DNA of 52,300 bases from contig LVBB01000030.1 of the NCBI GenBank assembly GCA_001603075.1, positions 1 to 52,300 of the forward strand, read 5' to 3'. The stretch comes from Phycisphaerales bacterium Planc_01. Lineage in GTDB: Bacteria; Planctomycetota; Phycisphaerae; Sedimentisphaerales; Anaerobacaceae. The notes beneath the pieces are model-generated. The model had not been told where the DNA came from. It saw only the letters and a program-made list of their open reading frames with translations, and ran no database searches. The position numbers and the translations under genes are program-made. Shown piece after piece: positions 1 through 7,520 of the stretch (its first letter is position 1; each line of letters begins with the position of its first letter).

Positions 1-53
1 CCCCTCCAGCCTCCGGCCGGCCGTCCCGCCGTAGAAGCGTGGGAGCGTAGATG

Positions 54-120
54 CGTAGGGTATGCACGGCACACCGGTTTCTTTGCCGGCGGTGGGATGG
101 TGTGCGATGCACACCCTACG
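54..120. repeat. Inverted pair of family-A palindromic repeats
   Basis: Two 22-bp copies in opposite orientation, 54-75 and 99-120, can form a long hairpin. Each copy is itself nearly palindromic: GTAGGGTGTGC, 2-3 bases, GCACACCCTAC. Other copies lie at 1372-1393, 1462-1483, 7490-7511 (decayed) and 19198-19219. The rest of 1-215 shows no gene. Confidence 0.8.
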
Positions 121-215
121 GCTTCGTCGCGGGTCTTTTTCGCGAGGTTTATTGCCGGGACCGGGCGTGCGCTTTCGCGGTTGTCTGGCGGGCGGGGCGG
201 GGGTATGATGGCGCC

Positions 216-443
216 ATGGTCAAGGTGTGCGATGAAGTGATTGGGCAGATGGCGCGAGAGATCGCCCGGCAGATCGAGCCGGAGCGGATCGTGCTGTTCG
301 GCTCGTGGGCCCGCGGGCAGGCCGGCGCCGATTCGGACGTCGATCTCCTGGTCGTCGAGCGCGAGCCGTTCGGCCCGCAACGGAGCCGTAGGATGGGCTT
401 CAGCCCATGCGGAACGGGGCCGAGTGTCAAGTCGCAAGTGTGA
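216..443 (+). pseudogene. Truncated MNT-type nucleotidyltransferase
   Basis: The first 60 residues from ATG 216 read as a minimal nucleotidyltransferase (MntA/KNTase-like). The active-site block FGSWARGQAGADSDVDLLVV has the GS-x-x-RG and S-D-x-D elements that bind nucleotide and metal. Family members usually run to about 100 residues and carry a third Asp further on. Here, right after the residues RSRR, the frame enters a family-C palindromic repeat (388-415) and a CACTT-type repeat, and stops at 443 with 75 codons. The catalytic second half is therefore missing, so I call it a pseudogene made by repeat insertion. Full-length relatives usually pair with a HEPN antitoxin/toxin partner; none is next to it here. 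Confidence 0.65.
388..415. repeat. Family-C palindromic repeat inside the nucleotidyltransferase remnant
   Basis: Core ATGGGCTTCAGCCCAT (393-408) is a hairpin with a 7-bp stem flanked by GTAGG and GCGGAAC. Related copies: 1487-1515, 7459-7482 and 11862-11888, in both orientations. It replaces the 3' half of the gene at 216. Confidence 0.7.
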
Positions 444-594
444 AGTGTGAAGCGTAGATCGGCGCGCGTTGTGCCCTCCGGTCTCCCGCCCGCCGTAACG
501 TGGGATTCGAGCGACGAGCGACCAGCGACGCGCCCTCCGGTCTCCCGCATCAACGCATCAACGCATCTACGCTTCTACCGGCCGCCGAGCGGCC
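421..594. other. Noncoding repeat-rich stretch
   Basis: Holds a short tandem of GTGTGAA units (about 430-455), two copies of CCCTCCGGTCTCCCGC (474-489 and 533-548) and tandem CATCAACG units near 548-565. The same words recur at 11806-11853 and 33474-33507. No credible gene. Confidence 0.6.
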
Positions 595-650
595 CCGGCC
601 CCCGGCCGCATTTTTCCCTTGCCCTGCCCCCATCCTTCGCCGACAATGCG
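595..650. repeat. Family-E repeat, which carries a promoter
   Basis: About 52 bp nearly identical, in opposite orientation, to 8808-8863. Both copies contain the same -35/-10 pair with a GGCCGCATTTTT-type block just upstream, so the repeat is better seen as a shared promoter module than a plain REP sequence. Confidence 0.65.
619..647 (+). promoter_or_regulatory. Promoter of the 658 membrane protein
   Basis: TTGCCC (619-624), 17 nt, GACAAT (642-647). Transcription would start near 654, only about four bases before ATG 658, so the message would be almost leaderless. Confidence 0.5.
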
Positions 651-657
651 CCCAACG

Positions 658-1212
658 ATGCGACGAGACAGAGACACAGAAGGGCGACTGTTCCTCTCGA
701 TACCTGTGGAGTCGGGTACGGTGTCCGCGAAATCCCCGTGCACGATCGCCGCACCATCGCGTCGGCCGGCGGTCTTCTGTGCGGTCACGACCTCCGTGGC
801 TGTTGTCGTCTGGTACTTCGGATTAGTTGCGATCCGCCTGAGCCAGGGCCCGGTCGACAATCCGATGGGTATCGGCATCTGGTTTGCGGTGACCTCGGTC
901 TGTGCAATTCCCGTGGGGATTCTGAACGCCGTCGTTGTTGCGCCGGCTCTCGCTCGGGCTGTCGCCGCCCGATCATGGTGGGCGGCACCGATCACCGTGC
1001 ATCTGGTGGTCCTTCTCGCATCCGGCGGAGCGTTCGCAGGCTGGATACTGCTTGCGATGGCAATTCCTTTCCTGTGCATCACCGGGCCGTTGATCCTCTG
1101 GTACCCGTTGTTCGGGCCGCCGACGATCGTCGGTTCTCTGGTCTATTCGATCTGCGTCTCGAAGCCTCGAGCACGGCGGCAGACACTTGAAAACGGCGTA
1201 CGTCCCGAGTAG
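658..1212 (+). CDS. Small polytopic membrane protein, unknown function
   Basis: The 184-residue protein has about four hydrophobic stretches: roughly residues 38-57 (VFCAVTTSVAVVVWYFGLVA), 65-93, 98-125 and 128-150, and a short basic tail. I do not recognise the family. The start at 658 is chosen because the promoter at 619-647 would begin transcription just upstream; ATG 646 and ATG 619 lie inside the promoter and are less likely. No Shine-Dalgarno sequence is visible, which fits a nearly leaderless message. An overlapping frame (447-1190) is also open but encodes an Arg/Ser-rich, low-complexity product and looks like a shadow. There is no clear operon partner. Confidence 0.55.
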   Translation: MRRDRDTEGRLFLSIPVESGTVSAKSPCTIAAPSRRPAVFCAVTTSVAVVVWYFGLVAIRLSQGPVDNPMGIGIWFAVTSVCAIPVGILNAVVVAPALARAVAARSWWAAPITVHLVVLLASGGAFAGWILLAMAIPFLCITGPLILWYPLFGPPTIVGSLVYSICVSKPRARRQTLENGVRPE

Positions 1213-1371
1213 ATCCCCATTGCACGGGACGACAACGTTTTCCGTGGCGTGCAGTCTCGAAAGGCGGAGGAAAGGCGGAGGGACAGCCACCTATTTCTGA
1301 TGACCTGTGATCCGGACACATTCGTGTCATGCGGGCATTGACGGTCGCGAATCCTGAGGCGGTGGGGGGAT

Positions 1372-1393
1372 GGTGTGCGGTGCACACCCTACG
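1372..1393. repeat. Family-A palindromic repeat
   Basis: GGTGTGCGGTGCACACC core plus CTACG; identical to the copy at 1462-1483 and preceded by the same GGGGGGAT. Confidence 0.75.
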
Positions 1394-1461
1394 ACTCTGA
1401 CGACGCGCGACGCACGACGCGCGACGCAAGTCGGAGGTTTCGCATAGGCTTGAGGGGGGAT

Positions 1462-1483
1462 GGTGTGCGGTGCACACCCTACG
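1462..1483. repeat. Family-A palindromic repeat
   Basis: Identical to 1372-1393, directly repeated 90 bp away, and followed at 1487-1515 by a family-C repeat (CGCATGGGCTCAAGCCC). Confidence 0.75.
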
Positions 1484-1624
1484 AGAGTTCCGCATGGGCT
1501 CAAGCCCCCCTGCGGCACTTGACACTGATCGACGCTTCTACACGGCGGTGGGGGAAAATTCTGGTTCTTCTTCGTAACTCCGGGCTTGCGGCGCGTCATA
1601 AGGGTGGATGTGATTTCGACTTCT

Positions 1625-1783
1625 GCAAAATGGAGGTTAGGCCTACTTGCGGCAGGAAGAATCGGGATGTTGATTCCTCCTCCCCCAATGGCAAGCCTCG
1701 TAATAGGCGAGTGTTATGGCAATCGCTCAAGGAAGTCAAGAAGACGATTTCCTTGAGCGATACAGGCCTAACCTCCATTTTGC
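1625..1783. repeat. 159-bp element with perfect 20-bp terminal inverted repeats and an inner hairpin
   Basis: The arms at 1625-1644 (GCAAAATGGAGGTTAGGCCT) and 1764-1783 are exact reverse complements. Inside, 1722-1737 and 1746-1761 form a 16-bp stem (one G-U in RNA) with an 8-nt loop. Base composition is lower in GC than the flanks. The right arm ends 9 bp before the sigma factor ATG. It could be a MITE-like element, a structured leader or a cis-regulatory cruciform; the sequence alone does not decide. Confidence 0.7.
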
Positions 1784-1792
1784 GGAAACTCT

Positions 1793-2311
1793 ATGATGAA
1801 CGACATGATCGAAACGATGGACGCCGGGCAGCTATCTTCGTGGTACGACGCGCATTGCGACAGGCTCGTGCTGTACGCGCGGAACTGGCTGCCGAAGGAA
1901 TCGGCCCAGGACGTGGTGCAGGGGGCGTTCGTGCGGCTGATGATGCAGAAGGCGGCGCCCGAGGACGTGCCGGCGTGGCTGTTTCGCACGGTCCGCAACG
2001 GCGCGATCACCCGCCTTCGCCGCCGGGCCTCGCGAAGCCGACGGCATGCGGGACTGTCCGCCGGGCAGCCGCCCTGGTTCGAGAGCCGCCCGGACGACCT
2101 GATCGACGCCCGCACGGCGCAGGAGGTCCTGCTGACCCTGCCGGCCGAGCAGCGTGAAGTGGTCCTCTTGCGAATCTGGGGCCAGCTCTCGCTCAGGCAG
2201 ATCGGCGAGATCGTTGGCAGTCCGCTGACCACGGTCCACAGCCGGTACAAGGCGGCCTTGGCCGCTATCAGAGAAAGGATGGAGCAATCATGCAGAACAC
2301 CGACGGATTGA
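1793..2311 (+). CDS. ECF-type RNA polymerase sigma factor
   Basis: A 172-residue sigma-70 family protein of the extracytoplasmic-function class. Region 2 spans about residues 15-80 (WYDAHCDRLVLYARNWLPKE, then the DVVQGAFVRLM helix) and binds the -10 element and core polymerase. Region 4 spans about 110-160, with LPAEQREVVLLRIWGQLSLR and the recognition helix SPLTTVHSRYKAAL. Length is normal for the class. Two ATGs in tandem (1793, 1796) start it; no good ribosome site is visible because the inverted-repeat element ends just upstream. Its 3' end overlaps the next gene by 22 bp, which implies translational coupling with a membrane partner that probably restrains it. Targets are unknown. Confidence 0.93.
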   Translation: MMNDMIETMDAGQLSSWYDAHCDRLVLYARNWLPKESAQDVVQGAFVRLMMQKAAPEDVPAWLFRTVRNGAITRLRRRASRSRRHAGLSAGQPPWFESRPDDLIDARTAQEVLLTLPAEQREVVLLRIWGQLSLRQIGEIVGSPLTTVHSRYKAALAAIRERMEQSCRTPTD

Positions 2312-2748
2312 CGCCGATGGACAGAGAGTTGGAAGCGGCGCTGGGAGGCCTGCGAATTGCCCCTGGAGCGATCAGCCGGGACAGGGTGCTCTTCGACGCG
2401 GGACGCGCCTCGGCCCGCCGTCGCAGCCGGCTCTGGCAAGGCAGCGCGGCCGTTCTGGCCATCGCGCTGCTCGTCTCTATCGCCTTGCGTCCCGCACCGA
2501 CGGAGCCGGAGCACTCTACTGAAGCGGTCGCCCGGCAACACATCAGCATTGACCCCGTCGCTCAGTCGGCCGCCCACATGGAGCCGTTCGATCTGGAGCA
2601 GGCCCAGGCATTCCGGCAGTACATCCGCATGCGGCGCGCGGTCGTGGACCGGGGTGTCGAGGCAATCCCGACCTCGGACGGAATCCGAGACAATCCTGCT
2701 CCACCCCTGACTCGAGAGAACATTGACGAGTTGCTGTCCTCAACCTGA
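2290..2748 (+). CDS. Putative one-TM anti-sigma factor
   Basis: This 152-residue protein has a cytoplasmic N-terminal part of about 48 residues, a single membrane segment (about 50-67, GSAAVLAIALLVSIAL after the basic stretch ARRRSRL), and an outside part of about 85 residues. The position, overlapping the ECF sigma gene by 22 bp, and the topology are typical of an anti-sigma factor. The N-terminal part lacks the His-x3-Cys-x2-Cys zinc motif of ZAS-type anti-sigmas, so it would belong to another type. GGAG at 2280-2283 precedes ATG 2290. The role is inferred from context and topology, not from a recognised domain. Confidence 0.7.
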   Translation: MQNTDGLTPMDRELEAALGGLRIAPGAISRDRVLFDAGRASARRRSRLWQGSAAVLAIALLVSIALRPAPTEPEHSTEAVARQHISIDPVAQSAAHMEPFDLEQAQAFRQYIRMRRAVVDRGVEAIPTSDGIRDNPAPPLTRENIDELLSST

Positions 2749-2814
2749 CCGCAGCCGGCATGGTGGCAGCAGCAACCAGTCGGAACACACAAATCGAAAT
2801 GATGGAGAACGATC

Positions 2815-4251
2815 ATGACGCGAAATGTATGTCGTCTTCTGGCCGTCGCAGCGATAGCGATCGCTCTGTGCGGCGAGCAGGCCCCTGCGGCCGATCCGCC
2901 GAGGACCCCGACGATCCGCACGATCCAGTTGCAGGTGGACCCCGCACCCGAGCCGCGATTCGCCTTGCAGTACCTCCTCGAAACACCTTACATGGAGCAG
3001 CGGTCCGGCAATGCCGCCCTGCTCTATCAGACCGCTGTCGGGCTGATGCTGGAGGCCAATCAGGGCGATGGGGCGACCGATCGGGACACGCTGAACCACT
3101 GGTACAACAGCCCGCCGGAGACGTTGCCGGTCGAGGACGTCCGGACTGCCATTTCCAGATTCGGTTTGACCTTTCGGAACCTGGAGACGGCGGCCAAGTG
3201 CGAACGATGCACGTGGGAGTATCCGATTCGCGAGGAGGGCTTCGCGTATATGATGCCCCAACTCGGAGAGTATCGCACGTTGTCCCGGCTTCTCTGCCTC
3301 AAAGCGCGATTGGAGATCCGCGACGGAGCTCTGGATCAGGCTCTGACCACGTTGCGCAGCGGAGTCAGCATGGCCCGGGACCTCGGCGGCGGCCCCTCGA
3401 TCATCCAACATCTCGTCGGGGTCGCCATCGCCGCCGGCATGGCCCGCGAGATCGAAGGATGGGTTCAGACTGCCAATGCGCCGAATCTGTACTGGGCTCT
3501 CATCGCCCTGCCCGACCCGCTGATCAACATACGCACCTCGATCCAGATGGAGTCAGCCGGCCTCTATGCGAAGCTGCCCGAGTTGCTGAAGCTCGAAGAC
3601 AAGGTGCTGTCCAACGAGCAGGTCCTCGATCTCTGGCAGCGGGCTGCCGCGCTGCTTGGCGCAGACCAGAAGGAGCCCGGCTGGTGGCTGAGCAAGACCA
3701 TGATGATCGCAGGTGCCATGAAGCTGTATCCTCGCGCCAAGGCCCGACTGATCGAACAAGGGCACCCGGCCGAGACGGTCGAAGCCTGGCCACCCCTCCA
3801 TGTCATCCTTTTGGACCAGCATCAGCAGTTCCGAGCCGTGTCCGATAGCATATTCAAGTGGACCTACGTACCTTACACGCAGGCACGCAATGGCCTGAAA
3901 CAGGCCGACCAGGAGATGTCACAGCTCTATCAGCAGGACGGCGCCGCCATGGCCAATCCGTTCCTGATCTTCCTGCCGGCGACCCAGCGTATCTGCTTTC
4001 TCGACGCCCGCCTGGCACGGGACATCGCGATGCTACGCTGCATCGAGGCGATTCGGATGTACGCGGCCGACCACGACGGCAAGCTGCCCAGGTCGCTGGC
4101 CGAGATCACCGCCGTGCCGCTTCCGACCGATCCGCTGAATGGCGGCGCCTTCCACTACGAACTGGCCGGCGGCAAGGCCATCCTCGAAAGTGCTATTCCA
4201 CCGGACGGTGGGCCCAAGGATGGCTTGCGATACGAGATCACGCTCCGGTAG
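2815..4251 (+). CDS. Exported protein of unknown function, planctomycete type
   Basis: The 478-residue protein starts with a Sec signal peptide (about 1-26, core LLAVAAIAIALCG, cleavage near APAAD). The middle is rich in Leu/Ala helices and probably forms an all-helical repeat fold (about 130-260, e.g. ALTTLRSGVSMARDLGGG). The C-terminal 75 residues (RCIEAIRMYAADHDGKLPRS, then LPTDPLNGGAFHYEL) resemble the C-terminal part seen in many planctomycete pseudopilin-like proteins. GGAG stands ahead of ATG 2815. It lies 66 bp after the anti-sigma gene and 53 bp before the next, so it is probably the third gene of the sigma operon. I cannot name a function. Confidence 0.75.
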   Translation: MTRNVCRLLAVAAIAIALCGEQAPAADPPRTPTIRTIQLQVDPAPEPRFALQYLLETPYMEQRSGNAALLYQTAVGLMLEANQGDGATDRDTLNHWYNSPPETLPVEDVRTAISRFGLTFRNLETAAKCERCTWEYPIREEGFAYMMPQLGEYRTLSRLLCLKARLEIRDGALDQALTTLRSGVSMARDLGGGPSIIQHLVGVAIAAGMAREIEGWVQTANAPNLYWALIALPDPLINIRTSIQMESAGLYAKLPELLKLEDKVLSNEQVLDLWQRAAALLGADQKEPGWWLSKTMMIAGAMKLYPRAKARLIEQGHPAETVEAWPPLHVILLDQHQQFRAVSDSIFKWTYVPYTQARNGLKQADQEMSQLYQQDGAAMANPFLIFLPATQRICFLDARLARDIAMLRCIEAIRMYAADHDGKLPRSLAEITAVPLPTDPLNGGAFHYELAGGKAILESAIPPDGGPKDGLRYEITLR

Positions 4252-4304
4252 CCGTTGCGGCCCGAGCCGCCCCTTCTCCGAAATCTGAATACGGGAGGAA
4301 CACC

Positions 4305-5642
4305 ATGCTTCGAAACAAAATCTGTGCAATCCTGACGGTGGTCGCACTCGGCCTGACAGCATCGACCACGATGGGACAGACCGAAGATCTCGCTCGCCTG
4401 CTGGCGCCGTGCCTCGCCGAAGACACCGTGGCCGTTGTGCGAATCGACGCAGGCCGGATCGACGTGGACGCGATCGCCAAGATGGCCATCGACACCGCTT
4501 CAGCCGCAATGGACGCCTCGCAGACCGAGCAGGTCAAGGGCATCGTTCAACGACTCGGCCAGACATGGAAACAACGTCTCATGCAATTCTCTGCCGCCGG
4601 CGGAGAGCATCTCTACGTCGTGTGCAACCTGAGCGATCTGCTGCTGGCCGTGCCCGCCACAGCAAGACTGAACGAGTCCGCCATGAAGAGCTGGATGGAC
4701 GGCCTCGGGGCCGGGTCACTGGCCTACGCCCGGAAGGACGGGCTCCTGATCGCCGCGCCTCCATGGGCTATGGAACGCAGGAAGGCGCAACCCGCGCTGC
4801 GCCGGACGGAGTTGGGCCAGGCGGCGGCCAAGGGCGTGAAAGCGCCTGTTGAGATCTATCTGATCCCGAGCGCCGATTCGCGGCGTGTCCTCGAAGCAAT
4901 GCTGCCGACGATGCTGGGTCGGGCATTCAACCTGAGAGACGGAGCACTGGTCCAGGGTCTGCAATGGGCGACGATCAGCCTCGATCCGCCGCCGGCCGGG
5001 ACGCTGCAGATGCACATAGAGTCCGCCGACGCCGCCTCGGCCGCAGCCATCAGGGACGTGGTCGCCGCCGCCCTGACGCAGCTCAGCGAAATCCCGGCGC
5101 TCAAGCGGGCCTATCCGAAGCTCGACACCGCCGTGGCGATGCTGACGCCACAGGTCGTCAGCAACACCGCCCGCATGAGCCTCGACAGAACGCAGTTCCA
5201 GCGGCTGGCGGCCGACTTCCTGACGCCCGGTCTGTTCGCGATGCACCAGTCGATCCTACGCCTGCAATGCGGGACGACCCTCAGCGGCATGGGCAAGGCC
5301 ATGCTGATCTACGCGAATGACTACGACGACAAATGGCCGCCCACTCTGGAGACCCTGGTCGAGAGGGCCGAATACCCCCGCTCGGGCCTGCTCTGCCCCG
5401 CCATGCGGCACCGGCCCGACTACGAGTCCTACGTCTACCGAGGCGTCGACACCGGGGGCGTCTGGGTCGAGCCCATGATCATCATGGTCCACGACCGCGC
5501 CGGCAACCACGAAGGCGGCCGCAACGTCCTTTTCGTCGATTCGCACGTCGAATGGGTCACCGAGGAGCGATTCGCCGAGTTGGTCAAGCAGGACAACGAA
5601 CTGCGCCGCAAACGCGGCTTCGCGGAAAAGCCCGCCCAATAG
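4305..5642 (+). CDS. Exported protein with pseudopilin-like C-terminal domain
   Basis: From ATG 4305, preceded by GGGAGGA (4293-4299), the gene gives 445 residues. A Sec signal peptide covers about 1-24 (ICAILTVVALGLTASTTMGQ). Residues 25-310 are an alpha/beta region I do not recognise. From about 325 the protein has features of planctomycete type IV pilin-like proteins: MGKAMLIYANDYDDKWPPTL, a cysteine in LLCPAMR, and near the end GGRNVLFVDSHVEWV, a variant of the usual FxDGHV block. It lacks the N-terminal pilin helix, so the C-terminal domain is used here in a soluble or anchored exported protein. It is the last gene of the sigma operon; a strong hairpin follows at 5671-5703. Confidence 0.75.
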   Translation: MLRNKICAILTVVALGLTASTTMGQTEDLARLLAPCLAEDTVAVVRIDAGRIDVDAIAKMAIDTASAAMDASQTEQVKGIVQRLGQTWKQRLMQFSAAGGEHLYVVCNLSDLLLAVPATARLNESAMKSWMDGLGAGSLAYARKDGLLIAAPPWAMERRKAQPALRRTELGQAAAKGVKAPVEIYLIPSADSRRVLEAMLPTMLGRAFNLRDGALVQGLQWATISLDPPPAGTLQMHIESADAASAAAIRDVVAAALTQLSEIPALKRAYPKLDTAVAMLTPQVVSNTARMSLDRTQFQRLAADFLTPGLFAMHQSILRLQCGTTLSGMGKAMLIYANDYDDKWPPTLETLVERAEYPRSGLLCPAMRHRPDYESYVYRGVDTGGVWVEPMIIMVHDRAGNHEGGRNVLFVDSHVEWVTEERFAELVKQDNELRRKRGFAEKPAQ

Positions 5643-5670
5643 CCACAGTGAGAATGCGAACACGTGCAAC

Positions 5671-5703
5671 CGCCCGCGCCGGCCCGGATGTCCGGCGCGG
5701 GCG
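5671..5703 (+). terminator. GC-rich terminator-like hairpin after the sigma operon
   Basis: Perfect 12-bp stem, CGCCCGCGCCGG (5671-5682) with its complement at 5692-5703, and a 9-nt loop. No T-run follows, so intrinsic termination is not certain. Confidence 0.55.
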
Positions 5704-5815
5704 ATTCGCCATAGATCCGGTGTCAGCCCGCACGCCGATGTGCCCCTTGCCTTCGCCGCCTGCGAATCGCAGGTGGCACACCGAGTGCAACGGGACGCAC
5801 GCGGCGTTTGCCGTG

Positions 5816-5844
5816 TTGCAGTCAATATACCGATTCGTTATGAT
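5816..5844 (+). promoter_or_regulatory. Promoter of the DUF1593 gene
   Basis: TTGCAG (5816-5821), 17 nt, TATGAT (5839-5844). A short palindrome GTCCCG/CGGGAC (5891-5907) lies in the leader just before the ribosome site. Confidence 0.6.
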
Positions 5845-5930
5845 CCACTCTGCGATGTACAGGAGCATCGGTTGCCAGACCAGATGGAGCGTCCCGGCTG
5901 GCGGGACATATGGAAACTGGAGCGACAGAC

Positions 5931-7274
5931 GTGACCACTCGCAAGACAACCATGCCCGCTATTCTGATGCTTGTCGGCCTGCTGTCCGGCGGCGCACTGG
6001 CGGCCGAGCAGAAGACGAGCGAACGCGATGCGCATAGCGGCGCGCTCCGCGGCATGCGCTACCGCGTAGTCGTGTCAACGGATGTCGGGGGAACCGATCC
6101 GGACGACTTTCAGTCCCTGGTTCACCTTCTCGTCTACGCGGACGTCCTCGACATCGAGGGGATCGTCTCGTCGCCGTGCGGGCCGGGACGCAAAGAGCAC
6201 ATTCTTCAGGTCATCGACTGCTACGAGCGCGATTGCGCGAACCTCGGCACGCACTCCGATCGCTACCCGTCGGCTGACGCGCTGCGCTCGATCGCCAAAC
6301 AGGGCGAGACCGAGGTCGCGCCTTATGCCGGCGTCGGACAGACGACCGAGGGGTCGGACTGGATCGTGCAGTGCGCGCGGCGGGACGACCCACGCCCGCT
6401 CTACCTCCTGGTCTGGGGCGGCATCGAAGACCTCGCGCAAGCCCTGCACGATGCACCCGACATCCTCCCGAAGCTGCGCGTCTACTGGATCGGCGGACCC
6501 AACAAGAAGTGGGGTCCTCATGCCTATCAGTACGTCGTCACCCGCCATCGCAACCTGTGGATCATCGAGGCCAACGCCACCTATCGCGGCTGGTTCGTCG
6601 GCGGCAACCAGGAAGGCCAATGGGGCAACAAGGCCTTCGTGACCGCGCATATCGCCGGCCACGGCGCGCTCGGCGAGTTCTTCGCAACGCAACTCGGCGG
6701 CACGATCAAGATGGGCGACACGCCCTCGGTGGGCTACCTGCTGCACGGGACGCCCGACGACCCGTCGCAACCCGGCTGGGGCGGGCAGTTCGTGCGGGCG
6801 TGGGAACGCCCCTATGTCCGCTTCGACCGGCTCACCACCCCCGATGATCGCACGGAGGTGTTCGGCATTCTCGAGCTCGCCCTGCCCGTCGGCGACGGCG
6901 CGCCCGAGGAGCCGCAAGCCCGGCTCGTTGTCGAGAACCAGTCGCTCGCCGGCCATGTCCCCGGCGACGGAACGATCCGTTTCCGCTTCTGCCCGAAGGG
7001 CGCCAAGACGTTCGATTTCGCGATCCGCAGCAATGTGCCCGCCCTCGACGGATTGACCGGCGGAATCACCGCTGTCGATCCGCCCCCGGATGTCTCCCGG
7101 CGACCATCCCCGAAGCTGCCGAACTGGTGGACGGACAACCCCATGCCCCGCTTCGCCGAAGGCCCCCACTTCGGCGCCAAGACGGTGAGCCGCTGGCGCG
7201 AAGACTTCCTGCGCGACTTCGCCGCCCGAATGGACCGCTGCCAATCCCCCGCCGCCCACGCACCAACACCCTGA
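5931..7274 (+). CDS. DUF1593 family exported protein (nucleoside-hydrolase-like)
   Basis: The start is taken as GTG 5931, with GGAG at 5919-5922 eight bases upstream; ATG 5910 is in frame but lacks a ribosome site. The product has 447 residues with a signal peptide (PAILMLVGLLSGGALAAEQ). The N-terminal domain (about 40-290) matches DUF1593 proteins such as the cellulose-associated Sde182 family: the opening RVVVSTDVGGTDPDDFQSLV has the Asp-rich loop used by nucleoside hydrolases to bind Ca2+ and ribose, and later LLVWGGIEDLAQAL and WIGGPNKKWG follow. The C-terminal part (about 310-400) is beta-rich and probably binds carbohydrate. Family members are linked to polysaccharide breakdown; the substrate here is unknown. 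Confidence 0.85.
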   Translation: MTTRKTTMPAILMLVGLLSGGALAAEQKTSERDAHSGALRGMRYRVVVSTDVGGTDPDDFQSLVHLLVYADVLDIEGIVSSPCGPGRKEHILQVIDCYERDCANLGTHSDRYPSADALRSIAKQGETEVAPYAGVGQTTEGSDWIVQCARRDDPRPLYLLVWGGIEDLAQALHDAPDILPKLRVYWIGGPNKKWGPHAYQYVVTRHRNLWIIEANATYRGWFVGGNQEGQWGNKAFVTAHIAGHGALGEFFATQLGGTIKMGDTPSVGYLLHGTPDDPSQPGWGGQFVRAWERPYVRFDRLTTPDDRTEVFGILELALPVGDGAPEEPQARLVVENQSLAGHVPGDGTIRFRFCPKGAKTFDFAIRSNVPALDGLTGGITAVDPPPDVSRRPSPKLPNWWTDNPMPRFAEGPHFGAKTVSRWREDFLRDFAARMDRCQSPAAHAPTP

Positions 7275-7520
7275 CCCGATCCGCGTCCCCAGGTCCCAGC
7301 CGCGTCGAGGCCCTTCTCGGTAACACCGGTCTGTCCCCAGGAAGTCGCCGTCGGAAGCCATCCCGAATCTCGCGGAAGGGTAGAGGTGTGGACGCGGCGC
7401 TTCTGCGCCTCCAGCCTAAAGCCTCCGGCCTGTGTCGCACGGGATGCGCAGACGCAGTGTCCGATGGGCTTGAGCCCATGCCAAACTCCCGCAGGGCGTG
7501 CCCCGCACGCCGATTCCACT
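7275..7520. other. Intergenic stretch with palindromic repeats
   Basis: Between convergent genes. Contains a family-C repeat (core ATGGGCTTGAGCCCAT, 7463-7478) and a decayed family-A repeat (7490-7511, GGGCGTGCCCCGCACGCC). No gene seen. Confidence 0.6.

Larger units (their letters stand above)
1213..1624. other. Noncoding repeat cluster
   Basis: No gene seen. Contains a tandem AAAGGCGGAGG pair (about 1259-1280), family-A repeats at 1372-1393 and 1462-1483 in the same orientation, a tandem pair of ACGACGCGCGACGC (1400-1413, 1414-1427) and a family-C repeat at 1487-1515. Confidence 0.65.

Noticed and set aside
447-1190. 247-codon plus frame overlapping the small membrane protein
   Set aside because: Arg/Ser/Pro-rich without hydrophobic pattern; the other frame has clean membrane segments and a promoter ending right before its ATG.
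54-1515. Repeats as a CRISPR array or integron attC sites
   Set aside because: Spacing is irregular, orientation varies, the units are palindromic and scattered over the window. No cas or integrase gene and no attC core sites.
1375-2157. 260-codon plus frame through repeats and the sigma gene
   Set aside because: It crosses two family-A repeats and the inverted-repeat element, then overlaps the sigma factor out of frame. Shadow.
3858-4304. Longer N-terminus for the gene at 4305 (frame open from 3858)
   Set aside because: The upstream part overlaps the previous gene out of frame; GGGAGGA and a signal peptide at 4305 fix the start.
5910-5930. ATG 5910 as start of the DUF1593 gene
   Set aside because: GTG 5931 has GGAG at eight bases and gives a cleaner signal peptide; ATG 5910 follows directly on a small palindrome with no ribosome site.
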